Shown piece by piece: positions 1-8,318 of a stretch of DNA of 64,000 nt. The translations under genes and the position numbers were made by a program. Below the pieces are notes generated by a model. The model was not told where the DNA came from, searched no databases, and saw only the letters and a program-made list of their open reading frames with translations. How positions within the stretch are numbered: position 1 is the stretch's first letter; each line of letters opens with the position of its first letter. This DNA is from AP-15 sp963833745 (GTDB lineage Bacteria > Pseudomonadota > Alphaproteobacteria > ATCC43930 > CGMCC-115725), in contig CAWHZD010000004.1 of assembly GCA_963833745.1 (NCBI GenBank), positions 310,001-374,000 of the forward strand, written 5' to 3'.

Positions 1-2
1 TC

Positions 3-269
3 GCGGCCGAGCACAAACTGCCGGCGATCTTCGAATACGACTTTCTAGTGCGCGAGGGCGGTCTGATGTCATACGGTCCCGATGTCACCGAGATGTTCGA
101 CCGCGCCGCCGAGCTCGCGACGCGCATTCTCGAGGGGGCCAACCCCGCCGAGCTACCGCTCGAAACGCCGAGCCGGTTCGTGTTGACGATCAACCTTGGG
201 ACGGCGAAGAAGATCGGTCTGACGTTCCCGCCATCGCTGCTCGCCCGCGCTGACGACGTGATCGAATGA
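3..269 (+). CDS. ABC transporter substrate-binding protein, C-terminal part (gene starts before the window)
   Basis: The reading frame is open from base 3, so the start lies outside the window; 88 codons and the TGA remain. The residues read AAEHKLPAIFEYDFLVREGG, then LMSYGPD, and end with LTINLGTAKKIGLTFPPSLL followed by ARADDVIE. This is the typical ending of the ABC_sub_bind family (PF04392), periplasmic solute-binding proteins that are common in multiple copies in alphaproteobacteria. The solute cannot be told from this fragment. The two-component pair begins 16 bases downstream on the same strand, so a sensory link to uptake is possible but is inference. Confidence 0.85.
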   Translation, partial: AAEHKLPAIFEYDFLVREGGLMSYGPDVTEMFDRAAELATRILEGANPAELPLETPSRFVLTINLGTAKKIGLTFPPSLLARADDVIE

Positions 270-285
270 CGGGAGCCGGCGCTTC

Positions 286-2364
286 GTGATTGCCAAACAC
301 GATGCCGCATTCGATCTGGCGGGGGCCAAAGGGGGGCCTGCGGCTCGGTATCGGCGGCTCGGGCTCGCGGTCAAGCTGGCGCTCGCCTTTATTGGGCTGG
401 TCAGCCTGGTTCTGGTGCTGAACGGCGCGCTCGACATGTGGCTCGGCTACCGGGACGCCGAAGACGCCGCGGTGCAGATCCAGCAGGAAAAAGCCCAGCA
501 CGCCGCCCAGCGCATCGAGGAATTTCTAACCGACATCGAGCAGCAGCTCGGCTGGACCACGCCACCGCAATGGGATGCGCTGCCGCTGGAGCAGCGCCGC
601 TACGATTTCATCCGGCTGTTGCGCGAAGTCCCGGCGATTTCAGAGATCGCCGAGATCGACGGCTCGGGCAGGGAGCAGCTCAAGCTGTCGCGCACCGCCC
701 CCGATGCGGTCGCGAGCGGCGCCGACTTTTCGTCGGCCCCGCGTTTTGCCGAAGCCAGAGCCAAGGGCGTGTGGTTCAGCCCGGTCTATTTTCGCAATCA
801 GTCAGAACCTTTTATGACGATCGCGGTGGCCCATGCCGGGCATCACGCCGGCGTCACCGTCGCCGAGGTCAACCTGAAGTTCATCTGGGATCTGATCAAC
901 GCGATGCAGGTCGGGCACAGCGGATATGCCTACGTCGTCGACCGGCGCGGGCGGCTGATCGCCGATCCCGACCTCAGCCTTGTTCTGCGCGCCACCGACT
1001 GGTCCCATGAACCGCAGGTGGCGGCAGCGCTGGCCGGTCTGCATGGCGGCACGCCGGCGCAAGGGTTGCACATCGCCGAGGCGCCTGACGGCGCCAAGGT
1101 GCTGACGGCCTACGCGCCGGTGCCGCGGCTCGACTGGGTCGTCTTTGTCGAGCTGCCGCTTGGCGAGGCGCTGGCGCCGGTCTACGCCTCGCTCTACCGG
1201 GTGGCCGCGTTGCTGGCTCTCGGCCTCCTGCTGGCGGCGGGTTTGGGCGTGATGCTGGCGAGGCGCATGGTCGTGCCGATCCGCCGGCTGCAGGACGGGG
1301 CCGACCGGCTCGGCTCGGGCGTACGCGGCGCGCCGATCGTGATCCGCACCGGCGACGAGATCGAGATCTTGGCCGAGAGATTTAACCAAATGGCAGCCAA
1401 GGTGCAGGAATTCTACGAAACCCTCGAAGCCAAGGTAGAAGCGCGCACCGAGGCATTGCAGGCCAGCGAGCAGATCGCGAAAGAGGCCCGGCGCGCCGCC
1501 GAACGGGCGCTCGCCGAGCTGCGCCAGGCCCAGGATCGACTGGTCGAAACCCAAAAGCTTGCGGCACTCGGCCAGTTGACCGCGGGCATCGCCCACGAAA
1601 TCAAGAACCCGCTCAACTTCGTCAACAATTTCGCCGAGCTGTCGACCGAGCTGATCGACGAATTGAAGGGCGCGCTGTCGGCCAAGGATGCGTCGCTGTC
1701 CGCGACGACGCGCGCCGAGATCGAAGACTTGACCCGAATGCTGAACACCAACCTGGTCAAGATCGTCGAGCACGGCAGGCGCGCCGACAGCATCGTCAAG
1801 AACATGCTGATGCATTCGCGCGCCGGCGCCGGCGCGCGGCGCCGAGCCGATCTCAACGCGCTGGTCGAGGAGAGCCTGAACCTCGCCTATCATGGCGCGC
1901 GCGCCGAAAGACCCGACTTCAACATCACTTTGCACCGCGATCTCGATCCGGCGGTCGGCGAACTCGATCTCTATCCGCAAGAACTGACTCGAGTCTTGTT
2001 GAATTTGTTCGCAAATGGCTTCTATGCCGTGGGCGAACGCCGGCGCAGCGTCCACGATCCGGCGTATGAGCCGACACTGTCGGTCGCCACCCGCGCGCTC
2101 GGCGACCGGGTCGAGATCCGGGTGCACGACAACGGCACCGGTATCCCGGAGGCGGTGCGGGCAAAGATTTTCGACCCATTTTTTACGACCAAGCCTGCCG
2201 GCGAGGGGACCGGGCTCGGTTTGTCGTTGAGCCATGACATCATCGTCAAACAGCATGGCGGCAGTTTCGACGTCGAAACTGAGTCGGGTGCGTTCACCGA
2301 ATTCATCGTGACCTTGCCATCCGCGATGGCCGTTGCCGATGCCGGCAGAGGAGGACAAGGATGA
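286..2364 (+). CDS. Membrane sensor histidine kinase (Cache-HAMP-HATPase)
   Basis: A 692-aa inner-membrane sensor kinase with a GTG start. A first membrane segment lies around residues 26-50 and a second around 305-330, enclosing a roughly 250-residue periplasmic Cache-like sensor domain. A HAMP linker follows (MVVPIRRLQDGADRLGSG), then a coiled coil, then the dimerisation helix with LTAGIAHEIKNPLNF (His437 is the predicted phosphorylation site). The ATPase domain shows DNGTGIP, the FDPFFTTK box and GEGTGLGLSLSHDI. The downstream response regulator-cyclase overlaps by 4 bases (ATGA), so the pair is translationally coupled and is very probably a cognate system. The ligand is unknown. Confidence 0.93.
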   Translation: MIAKHDAAFDLAGAKGGPAARYRRLGLAVKLALAFIGLVSLVLVLNGALDMWLGYRDAEDAAVQIQQEKAQHAAQRIEEFLTDIEQQLGWTTPPQWDALPLEQRRYDFIRLLREVPAISEIAEIDGSGREQLKLSRTAPDAVASGADFSSAPRFAEARAKGVWFSPVYFRNQSEPFMTIAVAHAGHHAGVTVAEVNLKFIWDLINAMQVGHSGYAYVVDRRGRLIADPDLSLVLRATDWSHEPQVAAALAGLHGGTPAQGLHIAEAPDGAKVLTAYAPVPRLDWVVFVELPLGEALAPVYASLYRVAALLALGLLLAAGLGVMLARRMVVPIRRLQDGADRLGSGVRGAPIVIRTGDEIEILAERFNQMAAKVQEFYETLEAKVEARTEALQASEQIAKEARRAAERALAELRQAQDRLVETQKLAALGQLTAGIAHEIKNPLNFVNNFAELSTELIDELKGALSAKDASLSATTRAEIEDLTRMLNTNLVKIVEHGRRADSIVKNMLMHSRAGAGARRRADLNALVEESLNLAYHGARAERPDFNITLHRDLDPAVGELDLYPQELTRVLLNLFANGFYAVGERRRSVHDPAYEPTLSVATRALGDRVEIRVHDNGTGIPEAVRAKIFDPFFTTKPAGEGTGLGLSLSHDIIVKQHGGSFDVETESGAFTEFIVTLPSAMAVADAGRGGQG

Positions 2365-3611
2365 CCGCGACGATCCTCGTGGTCGATGACGAGCCCGATC
2401 TGGAGACACTGGTGCAGCAGCGGTTTCGCCGGCAGATCCGCGGCGGCGAGTTCGATTTTCGCTTTGCCCGCGACGGGGTCGAAGCGCTCGACATGCTGGC
2501 CAATGGCAGCGATGTCGACATGGTGGTCAGCGACATCAACATGCCGCGCATGGACGGGCTGACCTTGCTGGAGAAGATCCAGCAGACCGCTGATCCGCTG
2601 TCGACCGTGATTGTCTCGGCTTACGGCGACATGGCCAACATCCGCACCGCGATGAACCGCGGGGCGTTCGATTTTCTGACCAAGCCGATCGATTTTGTCG
2701 ATCTTGAAACCACGATCAAAAAGACGCTCGCCCATATCGAGCGGCTGCGCGAAGCGCGGCGCCGCCAGCTGGAGGCCGAACGCGCGCAGGCGCTGTTGTC
2801 GCGCTATTTCTCGCCCAATCTTGCCGAACGGCTGGCGAGCGATCCGGACGCGATCGATCTGGGCGGTCAGCGGCGCGAGATCACCTCGCTGTTCACCGAC
2901 GTCGCCGAATTCACTTCGATGCTCGAAACCCTCGACCTCGAAATCGTCGCACCATTGCTCAACGACTATCTCGGCGGGATGACCGATGTCGTCTTCGGCC
3001 ATGGCGGGACCGTCGTAAAGATCATCGGCGACGCGATGCACGTGCTGTTCGGGGCCCCGGCGGACCAGCCGGATCACGCAGCTCGTGCCGTCGCCTGTGC
3101 GATCGAGCTCGATATCTATGCCCAGGCCTTTCGCGCACGCTGGCGCGAGCGCGGGATCACGCTGGGCATGACGCGGCTCGGTCTCGAAGCCGGCCCGGCG
3201 ATCGTCGGTAATTTCGGCGGCGGCAAATATTTCGACTACACCGCCTATGGCGACACGGTGAACACGGCGGCTCGGCTCGAAGCCGCAAACAAGCAGCTCG
3301 GTACCCGGATCTGCATTGGTGAAAGTGTCGCGAGCCGCGTCGCCGGCTTCAAGGGACGACCGATCGGCGACCTTCTCGTGCGCGGGCGCAAGGAGCCGCT
3401 GCGCGCATTCGAACCGCTGGTGGCCGAAGTCTATGACGACGCCGCGACGCAAGCCTACCTCAACGCCTTCGCCAAGCTCGAAGCGGAGGACCCGTTGGCG
3501 ACGCCGGCCTTCGCCGCACTTCTCGGTCTGCACAGCGGCGACCATCTTGTCGGCTTTCACTTGCGGCGGCTGCTGAACGGCGCCACTGGTGCGAAGATCG
3601 CTCTCGACTGA
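2361..3611 (+). CDS. Response regulator with class III adenylate cyclase output
   Basis: 416 aa. A receiver domain (residues 1-125) carries the acidic pair DD at 9-10, phospho-acceptor Asp58 in VVSDINMPRMDG and Lys108 in FLTKP. A short coiled linker leads to a class III cyclase domain (about 170-360) with metal-binding Asp180 (SLFTDVAEF) and Asp224 (IIGDAMHVLFG), and the transition-state residues Asn301 and Arg305 (VNTAARLEA). Lys220 and Thr294 fit the adenylyl rather than guanylyl type. It probably turns a phosphorelay signal from the upstream kinase into cAMP. The ATG overlaps the kinase stop codon. Confidence 0.93.
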   Translation: MTATILVVDDEPDLETLVQQRFRRQIRGGEFDFRFARDGVEALDMLANGSDVDMVVSDINMPRMDGLTLLEKIQQTADPLSTVIVSAYGDMANIRTAMNRGAFDFLTKPIDFVDLETTIKKTLAHIERLREARRRQLEAERAQALLSRYFSPNLAERLASDPDAIDLGGQRREITSLFTDVAEFTSMLETLDLEIVAPLLNDYLGGMTDVVFGHGGTVVKIIGDAMHVLFGAPADQPDHAARAVACAIELDIYAQAFRARWRERGITLGMTRLGLEAGPAIVGNFGGGKYFDYTAYGDTVNTAARLEAANKQLGTRICIGESVASRVAGFKGRPIGDLLVRGRKEPLRAFEPLVAEVYDDAATQAYLNAFAKLEAEDPLATPAFAALLGLHSGDHLVGFHLRRLLNGATGAKIALD

Positions 3612-3617
3612 TCGCTG

Positions 3618-3629
3618 CCGAAGCTTCGG
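3618..3629. terminator. Palindrome between convergent genes, possible bidirectional terminator
   Basis: A perfect 12-base palindrome, CCGAAGCTTCGG, lies in the 36-base gap between the convergent cyclase and cytochrome genes. No clear U-tract follows on either strand, so termination is inferred from position only. Confidence 0.3.
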
Positions 3630-3647
3630 AGCCGCGAGCGTTTGTAA

Positions 3648-4997
3648 TTAATCGTCCCGTCGAAGCGCGGCGACCTCGGGCGCTGTGACCTTCGACGGAG
3701 TGGTGCCATACCGGCCCGTCACATAATTCACGACGGCGGCGATCTCGGCGTCGGAATAGCCCTCGCCAAAGGCCGGCATAAAGACTTGGCCGTGGGGGGT
3801 GTGGAGGCTCGCGCCGTGGATCACCACCTGAACAAGATTGGTCGCCGCCGGGTCGTTCACGGTTCGATTGCCGACGAGATCGGCATGGGCCCAGATCGTC
3901 CCGCTGCCGTCAAAGCCGTGGCAACTAACGCAGGCACCCTCGAAAACCTGCAGGCCGAGGCTCGCAGCACCTGCGGAAACGGTCAGCGGCGCGGGGTGCG
4001 GCGGCTCTAACGGGGTGCGGACCGCCGCCGGGTTGCTGCTGTCGGCAATCGGCGAGACGCTTTTTACATAGGCGACAATCGCGGCGACATCGTCCGCCGT
4101 CAGAAAGCGCAGGCTGTTGTCGACCGCTTCGCCCATCGGCCCGGCGGCAGAGCTGCGTTCGGGCGCATGCCCATTGGCCAGGTAACCGGCGAACTGATCA
4201 TCCGACCACGCGCCGATTCCCCATTCGCGGTCGGGAGTGATGTTGTAGGCCTTCCAGCTCTGGATCAACGCGCCGGCAAATTTCTGGCTCGAACTCGGCG
4301 CAAACAATAGGTTCCGCGGCGTGTGACAGTCGCCGCAATGGCCGAGCGCCTCGGTTAGATAGGCGCCCCGGTTCCATTCCGGGGGCCGGTCCGAATTTGG
4401 CCGAAAGCGGCGTCCCGGGTTGAACAGCACATTCCAGAACTTCATCAGAAGGCGCTGATTGTACGGAAACGCGAGATCGTTTGCCGGCGGACGGTAATGC
4501 ACCGGCTTCAGGCTGAACAGATAGGCTTTGATCGCCAAGACATCGCGGTCGGTCAGCAAGGTGTACGAAGTGTAGGGGAAGGCCGGGTACAGATTTTCGC
4601 CGTCATTGCCGACGCCGTCATGCAATGCCCGCAGGAAATCGGCGTCGCTCCAGGTGCCGATGCCGGTTTCCTTGTCGGGCGTGATGTTGCTCGAATAGAT
4701 CGTTCCGAAGGGCAGCCTGAAGGCGTAGCCGCCGGCAAACGGCGCGCCGCCAGGGGCGCTATGACAGGCCGCGCAATCGCCGGCGCGCACCAGATACTCA
4801 CCGCGTTTCACGAGATCGGCGTTGCCGAGCTCGGGCGGAACACCGGTCGGGTCCGGGCCATGATAGTCGGCGAGCTCGACCGGGGTGCCGCCGGCAAAGC
4901 TGGTCGGCCCGCTTGTACGCAGCACCAGCCAGCCAACCCCGGCCATCGCCGCCAGCACGACGATCGCGATCGCGGCGATCTTGCCCGCCGGGCTCAC
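3648..4997 (-). CDS. Three-heme membrane-anchored cytochrome c (dehydrogenase electron-transfer subunit)
   Basis: 449 aa with an N-terminal hydrophobic anchor (about residues 5-27) and three CxxCH heme sites: CAACH at 75-79, CGDCH near 222 and CVSCH near 353. Length and spacing match the cytochrome subunits of acetic-acid-bacterial alcohol/aldehyde dehydrogenases and of isoquinoline-1-oxidoreductase clusters. Its start is 37 bases below the stop of the molybdopterin subunit, so all three genes form one operon. The likely role is to carry electrons from the periplasmic Mo-enzyme to ubiquinone or a terminal oxidase. The substrate is not known. Confidence 0.9.
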   Translation of the reverse strand: MSPAGKIAAIAIVVLAAMAGVGWLVLRTSGPTSFAGGTPVELADYHGPDPTGVPPELGNADLVKRGEYLVRAGDCAACHSAPGGAPFAGGYAFRLPFGTIYSSNITPDKETGIGTWSDADFLRALHDGVGNDGENLYPAFPYTSYTLLTDRDVLAIKAYLFSLKPVHYRPPANDLAFPYNQRLLMKFWNVLFNPGRRFRPNSDRPPEWNRGAYLTEALGHCGDCHTPRNLLFAPSSSQKFAGALIQSWKAYNITPDREWGIGAWSDDQFAGYLANGHAPERSSAAGPMGEAVDNSLRFLTADDVAAIVAYVKSVSPIADSSNPAAVRTPLEPPHPAPLTVSAGAASLGLQVFEGACVSCHGFDGSGTIWAHADLVGNRTVNDPAATNLVQVVIHGASLHTPHGQVFMPAFGEGYSDAEIAAVVNYVTGRYGTTPSKVTAPEVAALRRDD

Positions 4998-5034
4998 AAT
5001 GATCTCCGCGGCGCCGTCGGCCGACGCCTTTCGG

Positions 5035-7272
5035 TCATATGCCGCTCAGCTGGTTCTTGACCGGCAATTTACGGATCCGCTTGCCGGTCGCGGCAAAGAT
5101 CGCGTTGGTCAATGCCGGCGCAGCACCGGCCGTGCCGGGCTCGCCGATGCCGCCGGGCGGCTGCCTGCTCTCGATCAGATAGACGTCGACGACCGGCGCG
5201 TCGTTGATGCGCAGCATGCGGTAATCGTTGAAATTGCTTTGCTGGACGCGGCCGTTCGCAAAGGTGATTTCGCTGAACAATGCCGCGGTCAGACCAAAGA
5301 TGATGCCGCCGAACAGCTGCGCCTTGATTGTGTCCGGATTGACCGCGATGCCGCAGTCGACGGCGCAGACGACCCGCTCGACCCCGACCTCGCCCTCCTT
5401 GGAGACGCTGATCTGAGCGACCTGCGACAGATAGCTGCCAAAGGCGTATTGCAGCGAGACGCCGCGCCCGCTGCCGGGCGGCAGCTTTCCGCCCCAGCCG
5501 GATTTCTGCGTCGCCAGGTCGAGCACCCGCGCGAGCCGCGTGGGCTGCGGATGCGGCCTCGCCCAGGCGGCTTCGGCTGCCGCGTCCAGCTCCGCTCCGG
5601 CCGGCGGCAATTTGCCGAGCAGCGCGCGCCGGTATTCGACCGGGTCTCGCTTAGCCGCGGCGGCCAGCTCGTCGATAAAGCTTTCGACCATGAAGATGTT
5701 GTGGGTCGGCCCGACGCCGCGCCACCAGCCGGTGGTGATGCCGGGGATCTCGTGGCGCACGTAGTCGACCAGCATGTTGGGGATCGCGTAGGAGAATTCC
5801 TCGGCCGCACCTTCGACGGCGTCGAAGTCGAGGCCGTTCTTGAACGCCGCGGGCAGCCATCGTGCGACGATCGAGGAGCCGGTGACGCGGTGGGTCCAGG
5901 CGACCGGCATCCCGTTGTCGTCGAGCCCGGCGGCCAGGCGGTCGTAGTAATAAGGGCGGACGATGTCGTGCTGGATGTCCTCTTCGCGGGTCCAGATGAC
6001 CTTGACCGGCGCGGCGACCTGTTTGGCGATGCGCGCGGCCTGGGCGACGTAATCAACCTCCAGCCGCCGGCCGAAGCCACCCCCCAGCAGATGGTTGTAA
6101 ACCCGCACCTTGTCCCGCGGCAGCCCGGTCGCCTCGGCCACCGCCGCCTGGGTGCGGCTGACGACCTGGTTCCCGACCCAGACATCGCAGCCGTCCGGGC
6201 GCACCTGGACGGTGCAATTCAGCGGCTCCATCGTCGCATGCGCCAAATAAGGCACCTGATAGACCGCCTCGATCTTGGTCGCGGCGCGCCCCATGGCCTG
6301 GGTGGCATCGCCGTTTTTGCGCGCGACGACGCCCGGCTGCTGCGAGGCGGCGTCCATACGGCGGACGATCTCGGCGCTGGAGAGCGTGGCGTTGGCGCCT
6401 TCGTCCCAATCGACGTCGAGCGCCGCCAATCCTTGCCTGGCCGCCCACATGTTGTCGGCGACGACTGCCACGGCGTCGTCGAGCCGCACGATCTGGCGCA
6501 CCCCGGCGATCTTCTTTGCCGCGCTGTCGTCGGCACCCTTGAGTTTGCCGCCCGGAACCGGGCAGGCAGCGACAGTGGCGATCAGCATGCCCGGGACCAT
6601 CGTGTCGATGCCGAAGCGCGCCTCGCCGGCGACCTTGATCGGGCTGTCGAGCCGCTTGACCGGCTTGCCGATCAGCTCGAACGCGTCCGGGCTCTTGAGT
6701 GGGACATCGCTCGGGACCGGCAGGGCGGCGGCGATGTCGACCAAAGCCCCGTAGGGGGCGCGGCGGCCGGTTGATACATGAACAACCTCGCCCTTTTGCG
6801 CATGGCAGGATGCCGGGTCCACCGTCCATTGCTGTGCCGCCGCCGCGACCAGCATGACGCGAGCGGTCGCACCGGCGCGGCGCAGCGGCTCCCACATCGC
6901 CCGCACCGAGGTCGAGCCGCCGGTCGCTTGGAAGCCGAGCAGCGGGTTAGCATAGAGACGGTCGTCGGCGGGCGCCGGTTCGAGAGCGACCTCCGCGAGG
7001 TCGACCTCCAGCTCTTCGGCGATCAGCATCGGCATCGAGGTGTAGGTGCCCTGGCCCATCTCGACCTGCGGCATGATCATCGTCACCTTGCCGTCGCGGC
7101 CGATACGGACAAAGGCGTTCGGCGCGAATATCGCGTTGTCGGAGGCCTCGGCTGCAGCCGCCTTTAAGGAACCCAAGCGGAAACCCAGCAACAGGCCGCC
7201 CGCGGCCGCGGCTTTCAGGACAGTTCGGCGGGAAAGATCGGCAGCCGCGCCGCCGGGCGGATCACAGCTCAT
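5035..7272 (-). CDS. Molybdopterin-binding subunit of an aldehyde/isoquinoline oxidoreductase (IorB-like)
   Basis: 745 aa of the xanthine dehydrogenase family, in the isoquinoline-1-oxidoreductase beta-subunit style. The chosen ATG at 7272 has GAGGAG upstream and gives a twin-arginine signal (SRRTVLKAAAAGGLLLGFRL), so the enzyme is exported folded. Family motifs include MPQVEMGQGTYTSMPMLIAE, the stretch HLLGGGFGRRLEVDYV and, near the C-terminus, RQPPGGIGEPGTAGAAPALT with the expected glutamate of the Mo site. It would hydroxylate an aldehyde or N-heterocycle together with the 2Fe-2S subunit 26 bases upstream. The reading frame extends 195 bases further upstream, but that part has no signal-peptide character. 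Confidence 0.9.
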   Translation of the reverse strand: MSCDPPGGAAADLSRRTVLKAAAAGGLLLGFRLGSLKAAAAEASDNAIFAPNAFVRIGRDGKVTMIMPQVEMGQGTYTSMPMLIAEELEVDLAEVALEPAPADDRLYANPLLGFQATGGSTSVRAMWEPLRRAGATARVMLVAAAAQQWTVDPASCHAQKGEVVHVSTGRRAPYGALVDIAAALPVPSDVPLKSPDAFELIGKPVKRLDSPIKVAGEARFGIDTMVPGMLIATVAACPVPGGKLKGADDSAAKKIAGVRQIVRLDDAVAVVADNMWAARQGLAALDVDWDEGANATLSSAEIVRRMDAASQQPGVVARKNGDATQAMGRAATKIEAVYQVPYLAHATMEPLNCTVQVRPDGCDVWVGNQVVSRTQAAVAEATGLPRDKVRVYNHLLGGGFGRRLEVDYVAQAARIAKQVAAPVKVIWTREEDIQHDIVRPYYYDRLAAGLDDNGMPVAWTHRVTGSSIVARWLPAAFKNGLDFDAVEGAAEEFSYAIPNMLVDYVRHEIPGITTGWWRGVGPTHNIFMVESFIDELAAAAKRDPVEYRRALLGKLPPAGAELDAAAEAAWARPHPQPTRLARVLDLATQKSGWGGKLPPGSGRGVSLQYAFGSYLSQVAQISVSKEGEVGVERVVCAVDCGIAVNPDTIKAQLFGGIIFGLTAALFSEITFANGRVQQSNFNDYRMLRINDAPVVDVYLIESRQPPGGIGEPGTAGAAPALTNAIFAATGKRIRKLPVKNQLSGI

Positions 7273-7298
7273 CGGGCGGCGCTCCTCGTTGTGGCCGG

Positions 7299-7754
7299 TC
7301 ACGCATAGGTTCCGGCCTGCCGGATCGCCGCCCGGATCCGCGGATAGGTGCCGCACCGGCAGATGTTGCCTGACATCGCGGCATCGATCTCGGCATCGTT
7401 CGGCTTCGGATTCGCTGCCAGCAATGCCGCTGCCGACATGATCTGACCGGATTGGCAATAGCCGCATTGGACCACGTCGATGTCGAGCCAGGCCTGCTGC
7501 ACCTTACGGCCACCCGGCGTCTTACCCACCGCTTCGACGGTCGTGATCTTCCGGTTGCCGAGATTCGCCACCGGCAGGACGCAAGAGCGAAGGGCCCGGC
7601 CATCGACATGCACGGTGCAGGCGCCGCATTGCGCGATGCCGCAGCCGAATTTTGTGCCGGTCAGCCCGACGACGTCGCGCAAGACCCACAGCAGCGGCAT
7701 GTCGTCGGGAACATCGAGTTGGTGCGTCTGGCCATTGATGTGCAAAGTCGCCAT
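7299..7754 (-). CDS. (2Fe-2S)-binding subunit of the molybdenum hydroxylase (IorA-like)
   Basis: 151 aa. The N-terminal plant-type ferredoxin cluster shows GCGIAQCGACTVHVDG and a later single Cys (RSCVLP). The C-terminal helical domain has the second cluster, CGYCQSGQ ... GNICRCGTYPRI. These eight Cys are the usual set for the small subunit of xanthine-dehydrogenase-type enzymes. No signal peptide is visible, as expected if it rides out with the Tat-targeted large subunit. It is the first gene of the three-gene operon; AGCGGAAGC-poor upstream DNA gives no clear regulatory site. Confidence 0.93.
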   Translation of the reverse strand: MATLHINGQTHQLDVPDDMPLLWVLRDVVGLTGTKFGCGIAQCGACTVHVDGRALRSCVLPVANLGNRKITTVEAVGKTPGGRKVQQAWLDIDVVQCGYCQSGQIMSAAALLAANPKPNDAEIDAAMSGNICRCGTYPRIRAAIRQAGTYA

Positions 7755-7957
7755 GGTCTTCGCCCCTCAACTACTCGACCCGACACTATGTTCGCAAAAG
7801 CTGGTATCGGCGGCCGGACGCGCGCTGCCGCAATCGCATCTTATCGTTACGAGCGACCTTGACAGGCGTCAATTTCTTTAAGGGCCGCTTTCTGCTCGCA
7901 AACCAGTCTTGCCGACGGGGACGCCGGTGAGGGACGGAATCAGGCGCGCTCGCCGAT

Positions 7958-8239
7958 CTACTCCTCGGGCCGGCAGGTGGTCTGGGGGTCGCCGCTGCAT
8001 TCGAGGCCGGAGCAGCAATCGCCGTTGGTCTTGCAGATCTCGCCTTCGTCCTTGCATTCGGCCGCGTAAGCCCTGGCGATCAGGCTGATGTCGAGATTTT
8101 TGAGCAAAACGCGCAGCTGATCGCTGGCCGCTCCGGCGGTGGGGGTGCGGGATGGTGACGCCCCTGGACTGTCCGCCCACGCATAGTGCGGAGCGGCGAC
8201 GCCGAGCATCAAAAGAAAGCCACCCACCAGATTGCGCAT
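7958..8239 (-). CDS. Small secreted cysteine-rich protein with inhibitor-cystine-knot spacing
   Basis: 93 aa. A signal peptide (MRNLVGGFLLMLGVAAPHYA, cleavage probably after WA, near residue 22) is followed by a flexible Ser/Pro/Thr segment and a short helix. The C-terminal 35 residues hold six cysteines: ECKDEGEICKTNGDCCSGLE, then C, then a final C before RPEE. The spacing C-x6-C-x5-CC-x4-C-x7-C fits the knottin (inhibitor cystine knot) pattern known mainly from eukaryotic toxins and protease inhibitors. It lies 203 bases upstream of the Mo-hydroxylase operon on the same strand. The function is unknown; the knot fold is inferred from spacing only. Confidence 0.75.
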   Translation of the reverse strand: MRNLVGGFLLMLGVAAPHYAWADSPGASPSRTPTAGAASDQLRVLLKNLDISLIARAYAAECKDEGEICKTNGDCCSGLECSGDPQTTCRPEE

Positions 8240-8318
8240 TTGAGGTCTCCGCTTATCAAACCGGGGCCATTGTCCCTGATACTACTCCAGAGTTGAAGAG
8301 CCCGGCGATTGCGGCAGA

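Noticed and set aside
802..2409. A 535-codon minus-strand frame opposite the histidine kinase
   Set aside because: Shadow of the kinase gene; no family motif and no ribosome site.
4885..6774. A 629-codon plus-strand frame opposite the molybdopterin subunit
   Set aside because: It lies antisense to a gene with clear family motifs and shows only the Arg/Asp-rich composition of a GC-rich shadow frame.
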